Positions 42,265-51,255 of a stretch of DNA of 56,631 nt are shown here, one piece after another (the stretch's first letter is position 1; each line of letters opens with the position of its first letter). Origin of the DNA: Isachenkonia alkalipeptolytica (GTDB taxonomy: Bacteria; Bacillota; Clostridia; Peptostreptococcales; T1SED10-28); NCBI RefSeq assembly GCF_009910325.1, contig NZ_SUMG01000016.1, forward strand, positions 1 to 56,631, read 5' to 3'. Both the position numbers and the translations under genes were made by a program. Below the pieces are notes generated by a model. It saw nothing but the letters and a program-made list of their open reading frames with translations. It made no database searches and was not told the origin of the DNA.

Positions 42265-43707
42265 TCACTCCTCGGTTACAACTAAAATTTTTCCTTCTTT
42301 CAATCCATTCACCTTGGTTTTCTTATCCCTTAATTCCACAAGTTTATCGATATGCCCCCGGGTAATAATCTCTCCGGGAAGAATCAAGGGAATTCCCGGA
42401 GGATAAGGGGTGACGGCGCTGCCCGCCCTTCGGTGCAGGCTCTTATTAATTGATACCCTTTCTTTGGTCCTGTAAAAGGCCTCTCTTATGGGGAGTTTTT
42501 TTTCCGTCTCCCGGTAAAAGCTTTCCGTCGGAGGTTTCCCGGGGGTATGCTTCACGGAATTTTCCATCTTTCCCTTATTATATAATGTTTTTTCCAGTTC
42601 CTCAAAGGCTAAATACAGTTTTTCCAAATCTTTTTCTCGATTTCCTATGGAAGCCAGGGCCAACACCCCCTGAGGCAGGGAAAGCTCCAGATCGATGCCC
42701 TGTTTGTCTCGAATCCAGGTCTCCACTTCCTCTCCTGAAAGTCCGCTGTTTTCCGTATGGATCCAAATCTTGGTCCGGTCCTTTCCCGGCGCCCGGTCCA
42801 GTTGAAAAAGCTTCAGGTTTTGAAACTTCTTTTCCAAACGGTCCATTCCCTCCAAGAGGGCTTTCATCCTTTCTCTCCCCTCCTGTCGGTACAGGGCTGC
42901 CGCCTGTTCAATGGAGGCCATTAGAATATAGGAAGGACTCGAGCTTTGGTGGATGTTTAGCTGTTCCTGTAAGCGGTCCCGGTCCACAAGGTCTCCCCCG
43001 GCAAAGAGGACGGCGCTTTGGGTCATGGCGGGGAGGGTTTTATGAAAACTCATCACCGTCAGGTCGGCCCCCGCCTCCACCCCGGACTGGGGAAGGTCGC
43101 TGTGAAGACCCAAATGGGCCCCGTGGGCTTGGTCCACCCAAAGGATTTTCCCCCGGGCTTTCGTGAGGTCACGGATTTCCTGAAGCTGTGACCCTCTGCC
43201 GTAGTAATTAGGATGGGTGAGTAGCACCCCTTTGCAATTGGGGTGCTTTTCCAGGCCCCACTGTACTTTTTCCAATGTGGTTCCCTTGGGGATTTTATAC
43301 AGAGGGTCTATTTCCGGCGGAATGAACCGCGGCGTCAAATCCCCGAGAATTAAAGCGTGGATCACTGATTGATGAACGTCCCGGGGAAGCAGAATTTCCT
43401 CCCCGGGCCTGGTTTGGGACAGGATCATGGCGAGAACCCCGGCGCTGGAGCCGTTGACAAGATAATAGGCCTGGGAGCCTTGGAAAATATCGGCGGTCCA
43501 CTGCCGGGATTTTTCCAGCACCCCGGAGGGATCCTGGAGCTGATCGGTACCGAACACCTCGGTGGTGTCATATTGATAGAGATTCCCTTGAATCCCTCCG
43601 TCCCCGAAAATCTCAAAAGCGTTGCCCTTCTTATGTCCCGGGGTATGAAAGGAAATTCGATTCTCTTTTTTTAAGGCTTCTAAGGTTTTAAGCAGCGGGG
43701 TGCTCAT
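42265..43707 (-). CDS. PLP-dependent Orn/Lys/Arg decarboxylase family protein (YaaO-like)
   Basis: Fold-type I PLP enzyme of 480 residues. N-terminal FHTPGHKKG, NGSSAGVLAMI, LTHPNYYGRG, VDQAHGAHLG and the PLP-lysine motif SFHKTLPAMTQSA identify the group; the C-terminal domain ends with GIPLILPGEIIT. B. subtilis yaaO lies just before tmk, as here. Members decarboxylate arginine or lysine for polyamine synthesis; the substrate is not resolved. A low-complexity stretch near 385-430 links the domains. GGAGG precedes the ATG. Confidence 0.9.
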   Translation of the reverse strand: MSTPLLKTLEALKKENRISFHTPGHKKGNAFEIFGDGGIQGNLYQYDTTEVFGTDQLQDPSGVLEKSRQWTADIFQGSQAYYLVNGSSAGVLAMILSQTRPGEEILLPRDVHQSVIHALILGDLTPRFIPPEIDPLYKIPKGTTLEKVQWGLEKHPNCKGVLLTHPNYYGRGSQLQEIRDLTKARGKILWVDQAHGAHLGLHSDLPQSGVEAGADLTVMSFHKTLPAMTQSAVLFAGGDLVDRDRLQEQLNIHQSSSPSYILMASIEQAAALYRQEGRERMKALLEGMDRLEKKFQNLKLFQLDRAPGKDRTKIWIHTENSGLSGEEVETWIRDKQGIDLELSLPQGVLALASIGNREKDLEKLYLAFEELEKTLYNKGKMENSVKHTPGKPPTESFYRETEKKLPIREAFYRTKERVSINKSLHRRAGSAVTPYPPGIPLILPGEIITRGHIDKLVELRDKKTKVNGLKEGKILVVTEE

Positions 43708-43725
43708 AAAAAACCCCTCCTTTCC

Positions 43726-44256
43726 TTATGCTTCGCCGTTGATTGACTGTTCCTTCATTTGCTGTGCTTTAATTTCCCTTCTCAGGGCTTTTAAAAATCC
43801 CTCGTTGGGTTGAATGATGAAACGGTATTTATGCTTTCCCTCCTGAAACTTTCCAACATAAAGCCCTTTCCCTTTTAGTTTGCAGGAAAACATATAGGTT
43901 CTTTTCACTTTTTTTTCCCGTTTTTCCCGGTCTTCCTTAAGGGGGGTGATTTCCGTAATATCCCGGAGTTTCACCTTCAGCATCAATTTTTCCCGGGAGC
44001 CGATTTTCTTAAACACCAGGAAATCATCATCTATAATCGAGTAAATATACTCCGCTAATTTTCGATTGATCAGATAGGAGGTCAGCAGGACCGTCAAAAT
44101 AATGATCCCGATACTTACAATCCCGCCCCATAAGGGAGGTAGCATATTGCTAAGCATTACCAAAGCGTTGATACCGAAAATAATTCCTATTACATAAACC
44201 GCCGCGGTTTTCATCGACGGTTTTTCTTTGATGGAGCATCTTGCAATTTTTCCCAT
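43726..44256 (-). CDS. Small membrane protein with two helices and a PH-like cytoplasmic part
   Basis: Unrecognised protein of 176 residues. Two hydrophobic helices (about 17-37 and 42-63) are followed by a basic, beta-rich stretch (YIYSIIDDDFLVFKKI, MFSCKLKGKGLYVGK, YRFIIQPNEGFLKAL) that resembles membrane-anchored bacterial PH-like proteins. AGAGGTG precedes the start. It lies upstream of the yaaO-like gene on the same strand, perhaps in its transcript. Confidence 0.65.
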   Translation of the reverse strand: MGKIARCSIKEKPSMKTAAVYVIGIIFGINALVMLSNMLPPLWGGIVSIGIIILTVLLTSYLINRKLAEYIYSIIDDDFLVFKKIGSREKLMLKVKLRDITEITPLKEDREKREKKVKRTYMFSCKLKGKGLYVGKFQEGKHKYRFIIQPNEGFLKALRREIKAQQMKEQSINGEA

Positions 44257-44298
44257 AATATCACCTCTTTGCCCTTAATTTATCCATGCTTCTTTATA

Positions 44299-44610
44299 TT
44301 ATCCATCTGTTTTATTATTTCGGAGCTTACTTTTCCCCTTTGCCTTGGAGGATTTTGCCGTCCGGGAACCCTTTTTTTTCTTTTCCTCCGGGGTCCCGGG
44401 GGTCTTCACAACCCTTGGTCGACTCTGGGCTTTTCCCTCTTCCCGCTCCCTTTTCTTTTTATCCCCGTAATCCTTAAAATAATCCTGAAACACGTCCTGG
44501 ATCAAAAAGGCAAATATTAAAAAAGTACCGATGATCAGTATAATCAAGATAAACAATTCCACGGTAATATAGCGTTGTGCATAATCCAATAGGTTTTGAA
44601 GGTGTTCCAT
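44299..44610 (-). CDS. Single-helix membrane protein with basic tail
   Basis: Unrecognised protein of 103 residues: one hydrophobic helix (about 17-38) and a Lys/Arg-rich tail (about 50-103) that should lie in the cytoplasm. AGGAGG overlaps the stop region of the VTT-family gene just upstream, so the two are cotranscribed. No function is suggested. Confidence 0.6.
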   Translation of the reverse strand: MEHLQNLLDYAQRYITVELFILIILIIGTFLIFAFLIQDVFQDYFKDYGDKKKREREEGKAQSRPRVVKTPGTPEEKKKKGSRTAKSSKAKGKSKLRNNKTDG

Positions 44611-44622
44611 GATTCGTTCCTC

Positions 44623-45270
44623 CTATAGAGCTTCCTGTCCGTTTTTAAAAAGGTAGGGTATCAGGGCTAAAATCAGTAAAGAGCCCAGGGCAAGTATGGT
44701 TTCCATGGCGAATATGTTCTCCAGCCGCTGACCTAAATAGCTGTAGACCACAATTTTCGGTACGGATCCTAGAACGCTTGCCAAAAAATAGATGTTAAAA
44801 TTCATCTCCACAAATCCCGCACCAAAGCTGATGGGGTCCACGGGAAATCCGGGGGTGACCCGCATGGCAAAAAGGGGTTTGAAGGATCCCTGTTTCTTTG
44901 CCTTTCGGAGTTTTTCCACATATTTTACACTGATAAACCGCCGGATGCTCTCTTTAAAACGCAGGCCTACAACGTAGGCAAGGAAGATGTTTACCGTATG
45001 TCCGGTAACCGAATAAAGGGATCCCAGCAAAGGACCGAAGATCAGACCGCCGCTGATATAGACCACCGTTGTGGGCAAGAAAAAAAGTTGACGGAACATA
45101 CAGATGAAGAGGAAAACGATGATGCTCCACATCCCCCCTTCTTCAATTAAAGCCCGGATGCTGTCTACGTCCGGTTGAATTCCTATGATTCCCAGCCGGT
45201 CGATGAGGTATAGCACGAAAAAGATCATTACCCCGGCGATGATTCCTATGGATCTATTTTTTCCCGTCAT
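44623..45270 (-). CDS. TVP38/TMEM64 (VTT/DedA-like) membrane protein
   Basis: Integral membrane protein of 215 residues with about five helices. Family marks: FRQLFFLPTTVVYISGGLIFGP, a GHTVNIFLAYVVGLRF loop, and the re-entrant motif MRVTPGFPVDPISFGAGF. DedA/VTT proteins include lipid-carrier flippases and membrane homeostasis proteins. Stop TAG overlaps the ribosome site of the next gene. It has a TATAAT-like sequence upstream near 45325. Confidence 0.85.
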   Translation of the reverse strand: MTGKNRSIGIIAGVMIFFVLYLIDRLGIIGIQPDVDSIRALIEEGGMWSIIVFLFICMFRQLFFLPTTVVYISGGLIFGPLLGSLYSVTGHTVNIFLAYVVGLRFKESIRRFISVKYVEKLRKAKKQGSFKPLFAMRVTPGFPVDPISFGAGFVEMNFNIYFLASVLGSVPKIVVYSYLGQRLENIFAMETILALGSLLILALIPYLFKNGQEAL

Positions 45271-45330
45271 TTCGAAAAGTCCTCTCTGTTACTTATCTAT
45301 TACAAAATAGTTTGATCTTTCCCATTATAA

Positions 45331-45368
45331 TATAAAGCCCCGGGGAATTCAAAAGTATTTTCCCGGGG
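45331..45368 (-). terminator. Terminator of the histidine kinase gene
   Basis: Strong CCCCGGGAA / TTCCCCGGGG stem followed by CTTTATATT on the minus strand, just ahead of the VTT-family promoter region. Confidence 0.65.
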
Positions 45369-45373
45369 AAGCC

Positions 45374-46849
45374 TTATTTTTTCAACTTTTCCAGGGTGAA
45401 ATAAAACACCACCCCCGGAGGTTCGTTGTAGGTTCCGAAATTGCTGTTCATCAGCTTTAACAATCCGGCGGCAATGGAAAGACCGAGACCGCTGCCTTTT
45501 TTTTCTTCCCGTTTATAAAAACTTTCCCAAATCTTTTCCTGCTCCTCTTGGGACAGGGGATTCCCGGGGTTTTTGATTTCCATTCGGATCCTTGCCGGCC
45601 CCTGAGATTTTTCCTCTTCCCTTAATCGAACTTCCACTTCGGATCCTTCGCTGTGCTCCAGGGCATTTTTGATAAAGTTGCTTACAATCTGCTCGAGACG
45701 ATAGGCGTCTCCCTTGATCAAGGTTTTCGGATCCTTCAATTCATTTCTTAGGATCAGTTTCTTTTCCGTATCAATTCCCTTAAGCTTTTCTATGATTTTT
45801 TGTGTGTAGGGTTGGATCTCCAACGCCTCTTCCTTCAACTCCATGTGACGGGTTTCCAATCGGGAAAGATCCAAGATTTCCCGGAGCATGTGATCCATTT
45901 TCAAGCTTTCCTCCTGGATGATTTTCACATACCCCTCCCGTTCCCGGGGACTTTGGTAAATTCCGTCCTCCAGGGCTTCCGAATACCCTTTGATCACGGC
46001 GATGGGGGTCTTCAGTTCATGGGAGACCCGGGCGATAAACTCCCGGCGGAGCTTTTTCAGGTTTTTTTCCTTCTCCAGCTCCTGTTCTAGCTGGTCGATG
46101 GTCTCCTGCAGGGCCTTTGTCAGATGGTTCAGGGTATTGCCCAGCTCGCCGATTTCCCCTTTTTCTTCTCCTGTATACCGCACTTCAAAGTTCATCCGAC
46201 TCATTTCCCCCGCCACTTCCGTAAGGTCCTCGATGGGCCGGGCGATCCTCCGGGAGAAAAGAAAGGACAGCAAAAAAGCCAGGAGCCCCCCGAAGAGAAG
46301 AATCCACAGATAAAAATCCTGGGTTAACTGAATCCCCTGTTGGATAGGATTCAGAGTTGTTTGCAGACGGAGGATCAGCCCCTCCCTTGACACATAGGTA
46401 TACAGGGTATCGGTTTCCTGCATCCGCCGGGCCATTCCTCCCCGGTGAGGATCTTCGGTTTCCCGTAGGGAGAGGACTCCTTCTTCCTGCAGCTGTGTCA
46501 ACTCTTCTTCTCCTAGCACCTCCCTTCCTCTTCCATGATTCATCATGGGCATATGCCCCCGGGTACCGGTTTCATAAAGGGTTTCTCCCTCCAGGGAAAA
46601 AAGGGCTATTTCCGTACCCAGGATCCGACTTTGTTGTTCCAAAAAGCTCTGTAACTCCTCATCTATTTCCTCCAGGGGCTGAATGTCCGTAAGTAGCTCC
46701 CTTCCCCTTTCTTCCTGGTTCTCGATGGTCCGCTGATAGTAATATTCTTCCAGGAACTGGTTTTGCACAAACCACACCCCGCCGATTAAGAGCAGGGTAA
46801 GAACCATAAAAGCGGTAAAGAGTTTTGTAAAAATACTGGATCCCTTCAT
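45374..46849 (-). CDS. Sensor histidine kinase
   Basis: Membrane sensor of 491 residues: helix 1 (about 9-28), an extracellular sensor region of about 135 residues rich in Glu, Met and His (GHMPMMNHGRG), helix 2 (about 178-197), HAMP (RRIARPIEDLTEVAG), a coiled coil, the H box SHELKTPIAVIKGYSE, N box QIVSNFIKNALEHSEG and G box GSGLGLSIAAGLL. It phosphorylates the response regulator encoded just upstream, whose stop overlaps its start (TAATG). The Met/His-rich sensor loop could suggest metal sensing, but this is a guess. Confidence 0.94.
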   Translation of the reverse strand: MKGSSIFTKLFTAFMVLTLLLIGGVWFVQNQFLEEYYYQRTIENQEERGRELLTDIQPLEEIDEELQSFLEQQSRILGTEIALFSLEGETLYETGTRGHMPMMNHGRGREVLGEEELTQLQEEGVLSLRETEDPHRGGMARRMQETDTLYTYVSREGLILRLQTTLNPIQQGIQLTQDFYLWILLFGGLLAFLLSFLFSRRIARPIEDLTEVAGEMSRMNFEVRYTGEEKGEIGELGNTLNHLTKALQETIDQLEQELEKEKNLKKLRREFIARVSHELKTPIAVIKGYSEALEDGIYQSPREREGYVKIIQEESLKMDHMLREILDLSRLETRHMELKEEALEIQPYTQKIIEKLKGIDTEKKLILRNELKDPKTLIKGDAYRLEQIVSNFIKNALEHSEGSEVEVRLREEEKSQGPARIRMEIKNPGNPLSQEEQEKIWESFYKREEKKGSGLGLSIAAGLLKLMNSNFGTYNEPPGVVFYFTLEKLKK

Positions 46850-47526
46850 TATTCCTCCTCCTCCAAGCGATAACCGACGCCCCGCACAGTGGTGATCCGA
46901 TCCCCCAGTTCTCCCATTTTCCTGCGGAGCCTTTTAACGTGGGTATCCACGGTTCGAAGATCCCCGTAATAATCAAAACCCCAAACCCGGTCTAAAATCT
47001 GTTCACGGCTCAAGGCTTGATTTTTGTTTTCCAGAAAAAGGGTCAGCAAATCAAATTCCTTCAGGGTAAGAGGTAGCTTTTCCTTTCCGATCCGCGCCTC
47101 ATGTTCCCTTGCATCCACGGTCAGTTCCCGATAGGTAAGGCTCCCCTCCCGGGAGCTTTCCCCTCCCCGCTTCAGCAGGGCTTTGACCCGGGCCACCACC
47201 TCTTTTACACTGAAGGGTTTGGTTACGTAATCATCCACCCCCAATTCGAAACCGAAGAGTTTATCCTCCTCCTCTTCCCTTGCGGTAAGCATCAGTACCG
47301 GCAGGCTGCTGGTTTTCCGGACTCTTTTCAGTACCGACCATCCGTCATATTCGGGCATCATCACATCCAGTACCAACACATCAAAGACTTCCCTATCAAA
47401 ACGCTCCAGGGCTTCCCTTCCATTTTTCGCTTCATATACGTTAAAGCCTTCCTTTTTCAAATAGAGGCTTAGAAGTTCCCGGATTTTTTTCTCATCCTCG
47501 GCGATCAATATTTTTTTTCCCGTCAC
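46849..47526 (-). CDS. OmpR/PhoB-family response regulator
   Basis: Two-component regulator of 225 residues. Receiver domain: AEDE acidic pair, phospho-Asp in LVLDVMMPEYDG (about 53) and KPF lysine; C-terminal winged helix with LTLKEFDLLTLFLENKN and VDTHVKRLRRKMG. Start is GTG with AGGAGG upstream. A pair of direct repeats with 11-bp period ahead of the secreted-protein gene is a likely binding site. Confidence 0.95.
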   Translation of the reverse strand: MTGKKILIAEDEKKIRELLSLYLKKEGFNVYEAKNGREALERFDREVFDVLVLDVMMPEYDGWSVLKRVRKTSSLPVLMLTAREEEEDKLFGFELGVDDYVTKPFSVKEVVARVKALLKRGGESSREGSLTYRELTVDAREHEARIGKEKLPLTLKEFDLLTLFLENKNQALSREQILDRVWGFDYYGDLRTVDTHVKRLRRKMGELGDRITTVRGVGYRLEEEE

Positions 47527-47569
47527 TTTATTCCCTCCTAATAATAGCTTTTCCTAGGTTTAGTATAAC

Positions 47570-47596
47570 AAAAAAACCGACAATATACATTGCCGG
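47570..47596 (-). terminator. Terminator after the secreted-protein gene
   Basis: Stem CCGGCAATG / TATTGTCGG followed by seven T on the minus strand. It separates the secreted-protein gene from the regulator/kinase pair, which may rely on read-through or on a TATACT just downstream. Confidence 0.75.
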
Positions 47597-47662
47597 CTGA
47601 AAATTATACTTCTTTCCTTTTTTTCGGTGTTTCTAAGGTGTTATCGGTGGCTGAGAAATCCT

Positions 47663-48169
47663 TTACCACATATGTCCCCGACTTCTGCCTCGACCTCGGC
47701 CGCCGCCTCTTTGAAAACTTCCTTCCTCTTCAAATTCCAGGCTCCGTTCTTCCAGGATTTCCTTATACTCCAAGGCTTCCTCTTCGGAGATTTCTCCGGC
47801 TTCCAGGGCCTCGTCTACCGCTGTTGTCCGTTGTTCCAGCCACTGCTCTCGATAGTCTTCTCGGTCGATGTCTTCCCAGTCGATGTCTTCCCGGTCTTCA
47901 TCGAGAAAATAACAGTGCTCCGGTCCGCCAAAGAAGAAACCGCCTTTCCCATAATCTTCCCGGTCCGATTCATCTCTTACCGTGTCTCTTCGGTGATGGC
48001 CTCTCATACCGCCAAAGAATCCGCCGAACCCGGATCCTTCCTCACCGTACCCGGGGCCTCCCGGAAAGAACCCGCCGTCTCCCTCGGTGAAGGTGTCGGC
48101 AAAGACGAACCCGCTCATCAAGAGTACCGCCGCTGTAACCAACGCAATCAACATTTTCTTATTTTTCAT
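47663..48169 (-). CDS. Secreted Gly/acidic protein next to the two-component system
   Basis: Protein of 168 residues with a signal peptide (MKNKKMLIALVTAAVLLMSG, cleavage near Ala25). The mature part has a Gly/Phe-rich stretch with HH (GGMRGHHRRD), an acidic repeat (REDIDWEDIDRED) and a C-terminal helix pair (VDEALEAGEISEEEALEYKE) that recalls DUF2680/SHOCT-type modules. It may be a regulated envelope protein or feedback partner of the kinase, as CpxP or Spy are elsewhere; this is inference from position only. Its promoter region holds the candidate regulator site. Confidence 0.7.
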   Translation of the reverse strand: MKNKKMLIALVTAAVLLMSGFVFADTFTEGDGGFFPGGPGYGEEGSGFGGFFGGMRGHHRRDTVRDESDREDYGKGGFFFGGPEHCYFLDEDREDIDWEDIDREDYREQWLEQRTTAVDEALEAGEISEEEALEYKEILEERSLEFEEEGSFQRGGGRGRGRSRGHMW

Positions 48170-48241
48170 TACTATACGCCTCCTTATTTTTTGTAGCTTA
48201 TTTTTTGGATTTTTTCTGTCCTTTCCTTAGGCTGTAAAACC

Positions 48242-48275
48242 ATTGTACAATGATTTTGTGACAAGCCTGTGACAA
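48242..48275 (-). promoter_or_regulatory. Direct-repeat regulator site and -10 ahead of the secreted-protein gene
   Basis: TGTGACAA at 48257-48264 and again at 48268-48275 (11-bp period), upstream of a minus-strand TACAAT (48247-48242). No standard -35 exists; direct repeats of this spacing are the usual binding sites of PhoB-type regulators. A single TGTGACA recurs at 48393-48399 upstream of mltG. Confidence 0.55.
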
Positions 48276-48457
48276 AACAAAGAAAAATTCTCGACAAAAA
48301 ACTTTCCACCCTAGTCCTTTTTACCCGCTGCCAATGGTTTTATTTCGAATTTTTTGATATACTAAATAAATCATAGAATTTTAACACTTTATTGTGACAT
48401 GTCTTTACCTTTATTATCAACTATATTTAAATACAGAAAAGGAGCGTTTACCATCCT

Positions 48458-49522
48458 ATGAAAAACAAAGCTCGCATTCTATTAATCCTTGCTATTACCC
48501 TTGCTGTTCTTACCGCCGTCGGGGTCTACAGCTACCTCTCTTTGATCCCCAATTACCTTTCTACGGGGGCCAATGAAGAAACGGTTACCGTGGAGATTTC
48601 CGAAGGGGACAGCCTCCGAACCGTGGCCAATACCCTTCATGAAGAAGGGGTCATCAGAAACCGGTATTGGTTTCGACGCCAAGCGGGAGAGGAAGGGGTG
48701 GATAGAAATATTCGTCCCGGAACCTATGAAATTCCACCGGAGGAGCCCTTTACAGAAATCTTTGAAATCCTTCAAGTAGGGGAACAACGGGAATCCGTGG
48801 CGGTCACCTTCCCGGAAGGGTTTACCCTTTATGAAATGGGAGCCCGGGTGGAGGATTCCGGTCTTGCCACCCGGGAGGAATTCATCGAGGCCACGGAGGA
48901 CTACTATGAGAACCAGGCCCTGAGCTTTGATGCAGACCCCCTGTTTTTCAGTTTGGAAGGCTATTTATATCCGGACACCTATCATTTCGATGAGGACCAG
49001 AGCGCCATGGAGATCGTTGAGATTATGGCGAATCGTATGAACCAGGTTTTTACCACTGAGGATTATGAGCTGATGGATGAAAGGGATCTTTCCCTCCATG
49101 AGATCCTCACCAAGGCTTCCCTGATCGAACGGGAAACCGCCTTTGACGAGGAAAGCGACTTGATTGCCGGGGTTATTGAAAACCGCCTGAACCAGGAAAT
49201 GCGTTTGCAAATTGATGCCTCTGTGATTTACGCCGTGGGAGAAGGGGAGGAACATATTACCCGGGTCTTATACGAACATTTGGAAGTGGAAAACCCTTAT
49301 AATACCTACCGTTACCACGGTCTTCCCCCGGGTCCCATCGCCGCTCCCAGAGAGTCTTCCATCCGTGCGGCCCTGGAACCGGCGGAGCATGACTATTTAT
49401 TTTATGTGGTAGGGACCGAGGGCCATGTGTTCGCAGAAACGTACGATGAACACTTAGAAAACGTGGCGGCCTATCGGGAAATGCAGGATGCGGAGGAAGA
49501 GGTTATGGAAGAGGCCCCTTAA
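48458..49522 (+). CDS. mltG: Endolytic murein transglycosylase MltG
   Basis: Membrane-anchored enzyme of 354 residues that cuts nascent glycan strands and sets their length. One helix (about 7-28), a LysM-like part (VTVEISEGDSLRTVANTL), and the YceG catalytic domain with SLEGYLYPDTYHF, the catalytic Glu in KASLIERET, RLQIDASVIYA and YNTYRYHGLPPGPIAAP. The extracellular part is acidic. The only AAAAGGAG lies 13 bases before the ATG, an unusually long spacing, and no better start is seen. Single gene, sharing a bidirectional terminator with the YfcC gene. Confidence 0.95.
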   Translation: MKNKARILLILAITLAVLTAVGVYSYLSLIPNYLSTGANEETVTVEISEGDSLRTVANTLHEEGVIRNRYWFRRQAGEEGVDRNIRPGTYEIPPEEPFTEIFEILQVGEQRESVAVTFPEGFTLYEMGARVEDSGLATREEFIEATEDYYENQALSFDADPLFFSLEGYLYPDTYHFDEDQSAMEIVEIMANRMNQVFTTEDYELMDERDLSLHEILTKASLIERETAFDEESDLIAGVIENRLNQEMRLQIDASVIYAVGEGEEHITRVLYEHLEVENPYNTYRYHGLPPGPIAAPRESSIRAALEPAEHDYLFYVVGTEGHVFAETYDEHLENVAAYREMQDAEEEVMEEAP

Positions 49523-49570
49523 CTTTTACACTACCCGCCTTTGGCACTGCTGACTTGAAAGCCTTAGAAA

Positions 49571-49613
49571 TTGAAAGCATCCAGAATTGAAAGCATCCAG
49601 AATTGAAAGCACC
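49571..49613. repeat. Tandem 16-bp repeats after mltG
   Basis: TTGAAAGCATCCAGAA twice and a third partial unit, between mltG and its terminator. Confidence 0.75.
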
Positions 49614-49628
49614 AAGACTTGAAAAAAT

Positions 49629-49680
49629 AACACCCGTAAAAAGATCGAGGAAGAAATCCCTCGATCTTTTTTATGGGTGT
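49629..49680. terminator. Bidirectional terminator between mltG and the YfcC gene
   Basis: Eleven-pair stem AAAGATCGAGG / CCTCGATCTTT within outer arms ACACCC / GGGTGT; T-rich on the plus side and A-rich on the minus side. It serves both convergent genes. Confidence 0.85.
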
Positions 49681-49718
49681 TTATTTCTTATGCTATGAAT
49701 TTTTGTTTCGATCCATTA

Positions 49719-51128
49719 TTAGTTGATTCCAATAATTACCGCCACACTCATAAAAATCACTCCCGATAAGAACCACATACCCATTAGGGGCAGGATCCAA
49801 CGGAACCATTTTTCATAGGGAATCTTAGCAATGGCCAGATAGCTCATCAGTACTCCGGAAGTGGGAATAATGGAGTTGGTAAATCCGTCACCAAACTGAT
49901 AGGCAAATACGGCGATTTGTCTCGGCATTTCCAAAAGATCCGCCAAGGGTGCCATGATCGGCATGGTGGTTGCCGCCTGTCCGCTTCCCGATGGAATGAA
50001 GAAGTTGAGTACCAGCTGTACCACAAACATCAAGTTTGCCGCCATGATATCCGGCAGCCCGGATATGGATTCTCCCATGGCAAAGATAACCGTATCAATA
50101 ATCAGTCCCTGTTCCATGACCACAAGGATTCCCCGAGCGATACCTACTACCAGGGCACCGAACACAATGGTTCTTGCCCCGTCCACGAAATGGCCGGCGG
50201 TACGACTGGGGCCGACGCCTCCTGCTAAGGATGCAAACAGACCCATCATAAAGAAGATCGAAGTCAGCTCTTTAATATACCATCCGTACTCGATGATTCC
50301 GTAGATCATTACTCCGAAGCCTGCGAGCACCACCAGGAAGGTAAAAATATGATATTTCGTAAAATCCGGAATGTTGGAAAGATCCAAAGTGGATTCCGTG
50401 TTCTTTTCCAGTTCCGCAACCACACTTTTGGAAGGATCCTTTTTCACTTTTATGGCATAGCGCATCGTATAAATTGCAGCAATCGTCAAGGTTACCAATA
50501 AAATAATGATCCGGTACCAGGCGGCGGAATAAATCGGTATTTCCGCAATTCCCTGGGCCACCCCGACGGTAAAGGGATTGGCTACTCCGCCGGTAAAGCC
50601 TGCAGCAGCCCCCAGGGCTATCATGGCGGTTCCTACAATCGCGTCATAGCCCAGAGCTCTGGCCAGGGCCACGCCAATGGGAACAAAGACAATAACCTCT
50701 TCCGCCATACCGATGGTGGCTCCCCCCACGGAGAATATGGCCATCAGCACGGGGATCAGAATAATCCCCCGATCCTTCAGGGCGACGGCCACCTTACCGA
50801 TCCCAGCGTCCACGGCTCCCGTGCCTTGGATCATGGCAAAGGCTCCCCCTACAATCAGGATAAAGAAGATAATATTGGAGGCGGCTTCCATCCCGTTATA
50901 AATTGCGGTAAACAAATGATCCTCTCCAAAAGAGAAAAAGGGTACGGGATTCGGCTCCAAATACTCGAAAGACTCCGCGTCTACAACCATTCTTCCCGTG
51001 TTGGGATCCTCCACCCGCTCATACTCTCCTGCGGGAATGATGTAGGTTCCAATAAAAGCAATGATAATAATAGTAAAGATAATAACATAAGTGTGGGGTA
51101 CTTTAAAAAACTTTTTCTTTTCTGTCAC
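49719..51128 (-). CDS. YfcC-family membrane transporter
   Basis: Transporter of about 469 residues with some 12 helices, of the YfcC branch of the DcuC/ion transporter superfamily. Typical parts: PHTYVIIFTIIIIAF, IIPAGEYERV, GGATIGMAEEVIVFVPIGVA, and late FIPSGSGQAATTMPIMAPLAD and GDGFTNSIIPTSGVLM. Members are linked to uptake of amino acids or small carboxylates. GTG at 51126-51128 is chosen because GGAG lies eight bases upstream; a GTG three codons earlier overlaps that site. It lies near M20 and D-aminoacylase-like genes, which points to acylated amino acids or peptides as cargo. Confidence 0.88.
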   Translation of the reverse strand: MTEKKKFFKVPHTYVIIFTIIIIAFIGTYIIPAGEYERVEDPNTGRMVVDAESFEYLEPNPVPFFSFGEDHLFTAIYNGMEAASNIIFFILIVGGAFAMIQGTGAVDAGIGKVAVALKDRGIILIPVLMAIFSVGGATIGMAEEVIVFVPIGVALARALGYDAIVGTAMIALGAAAGFTGGVANPFTVGVAQGIAEIPIYSAAWYRIIILLVTLTIAAIYTMRYAIKVKKDPSKSVVAELEKNTESTLDLSNIPDFTKYHIFTFLVVLAGFGVMIYGIIEYGWYIKELTSIFFMMGLFASLAGGVGPSRTAGHFVDGARTIVFGALVVGIARGILVVMEQGLIIDTVIFAMGESISGLPDIMAANLMFVVQLVLNFFIPSGSGQAATTMPIMAPLADLLEMPRQIAVFAYQFGDGFTNSIIPTSGVLMSYLAIAKIPYEKWFRWILPLMGMWFLSGVIFMSVAVIIGIN

Positions 51129-51181
51129 GGTTCTCACTCCTTTTGGTTTTTTTGCCCCGTTAAATCATGCAATTATCTGCA

Positions 51182-51217
51182 TAAAAATAAAGGGGCATAC
51201 TTAAGCTATACCCCTTT
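51182..51217 (-). terminator. copZ terminator
   Basis: Stem AAAGGGG / CCCCTTT with inner TATAGCTTAAGTATG and a T-rich run on the minus strand. Confidence 0.75.
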
Positions 51218-51255
51218 TACTGTGACTTTAACACTGTTTTTTTATCTTTTTAGTT

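Noticed and set aside
42450-43166. 238-codon Pro/Gly-rich frame opposite the YaaO-like gene
   Set aside because: Shadow of a conserved PLP enzyme in a GC-rich stretch.
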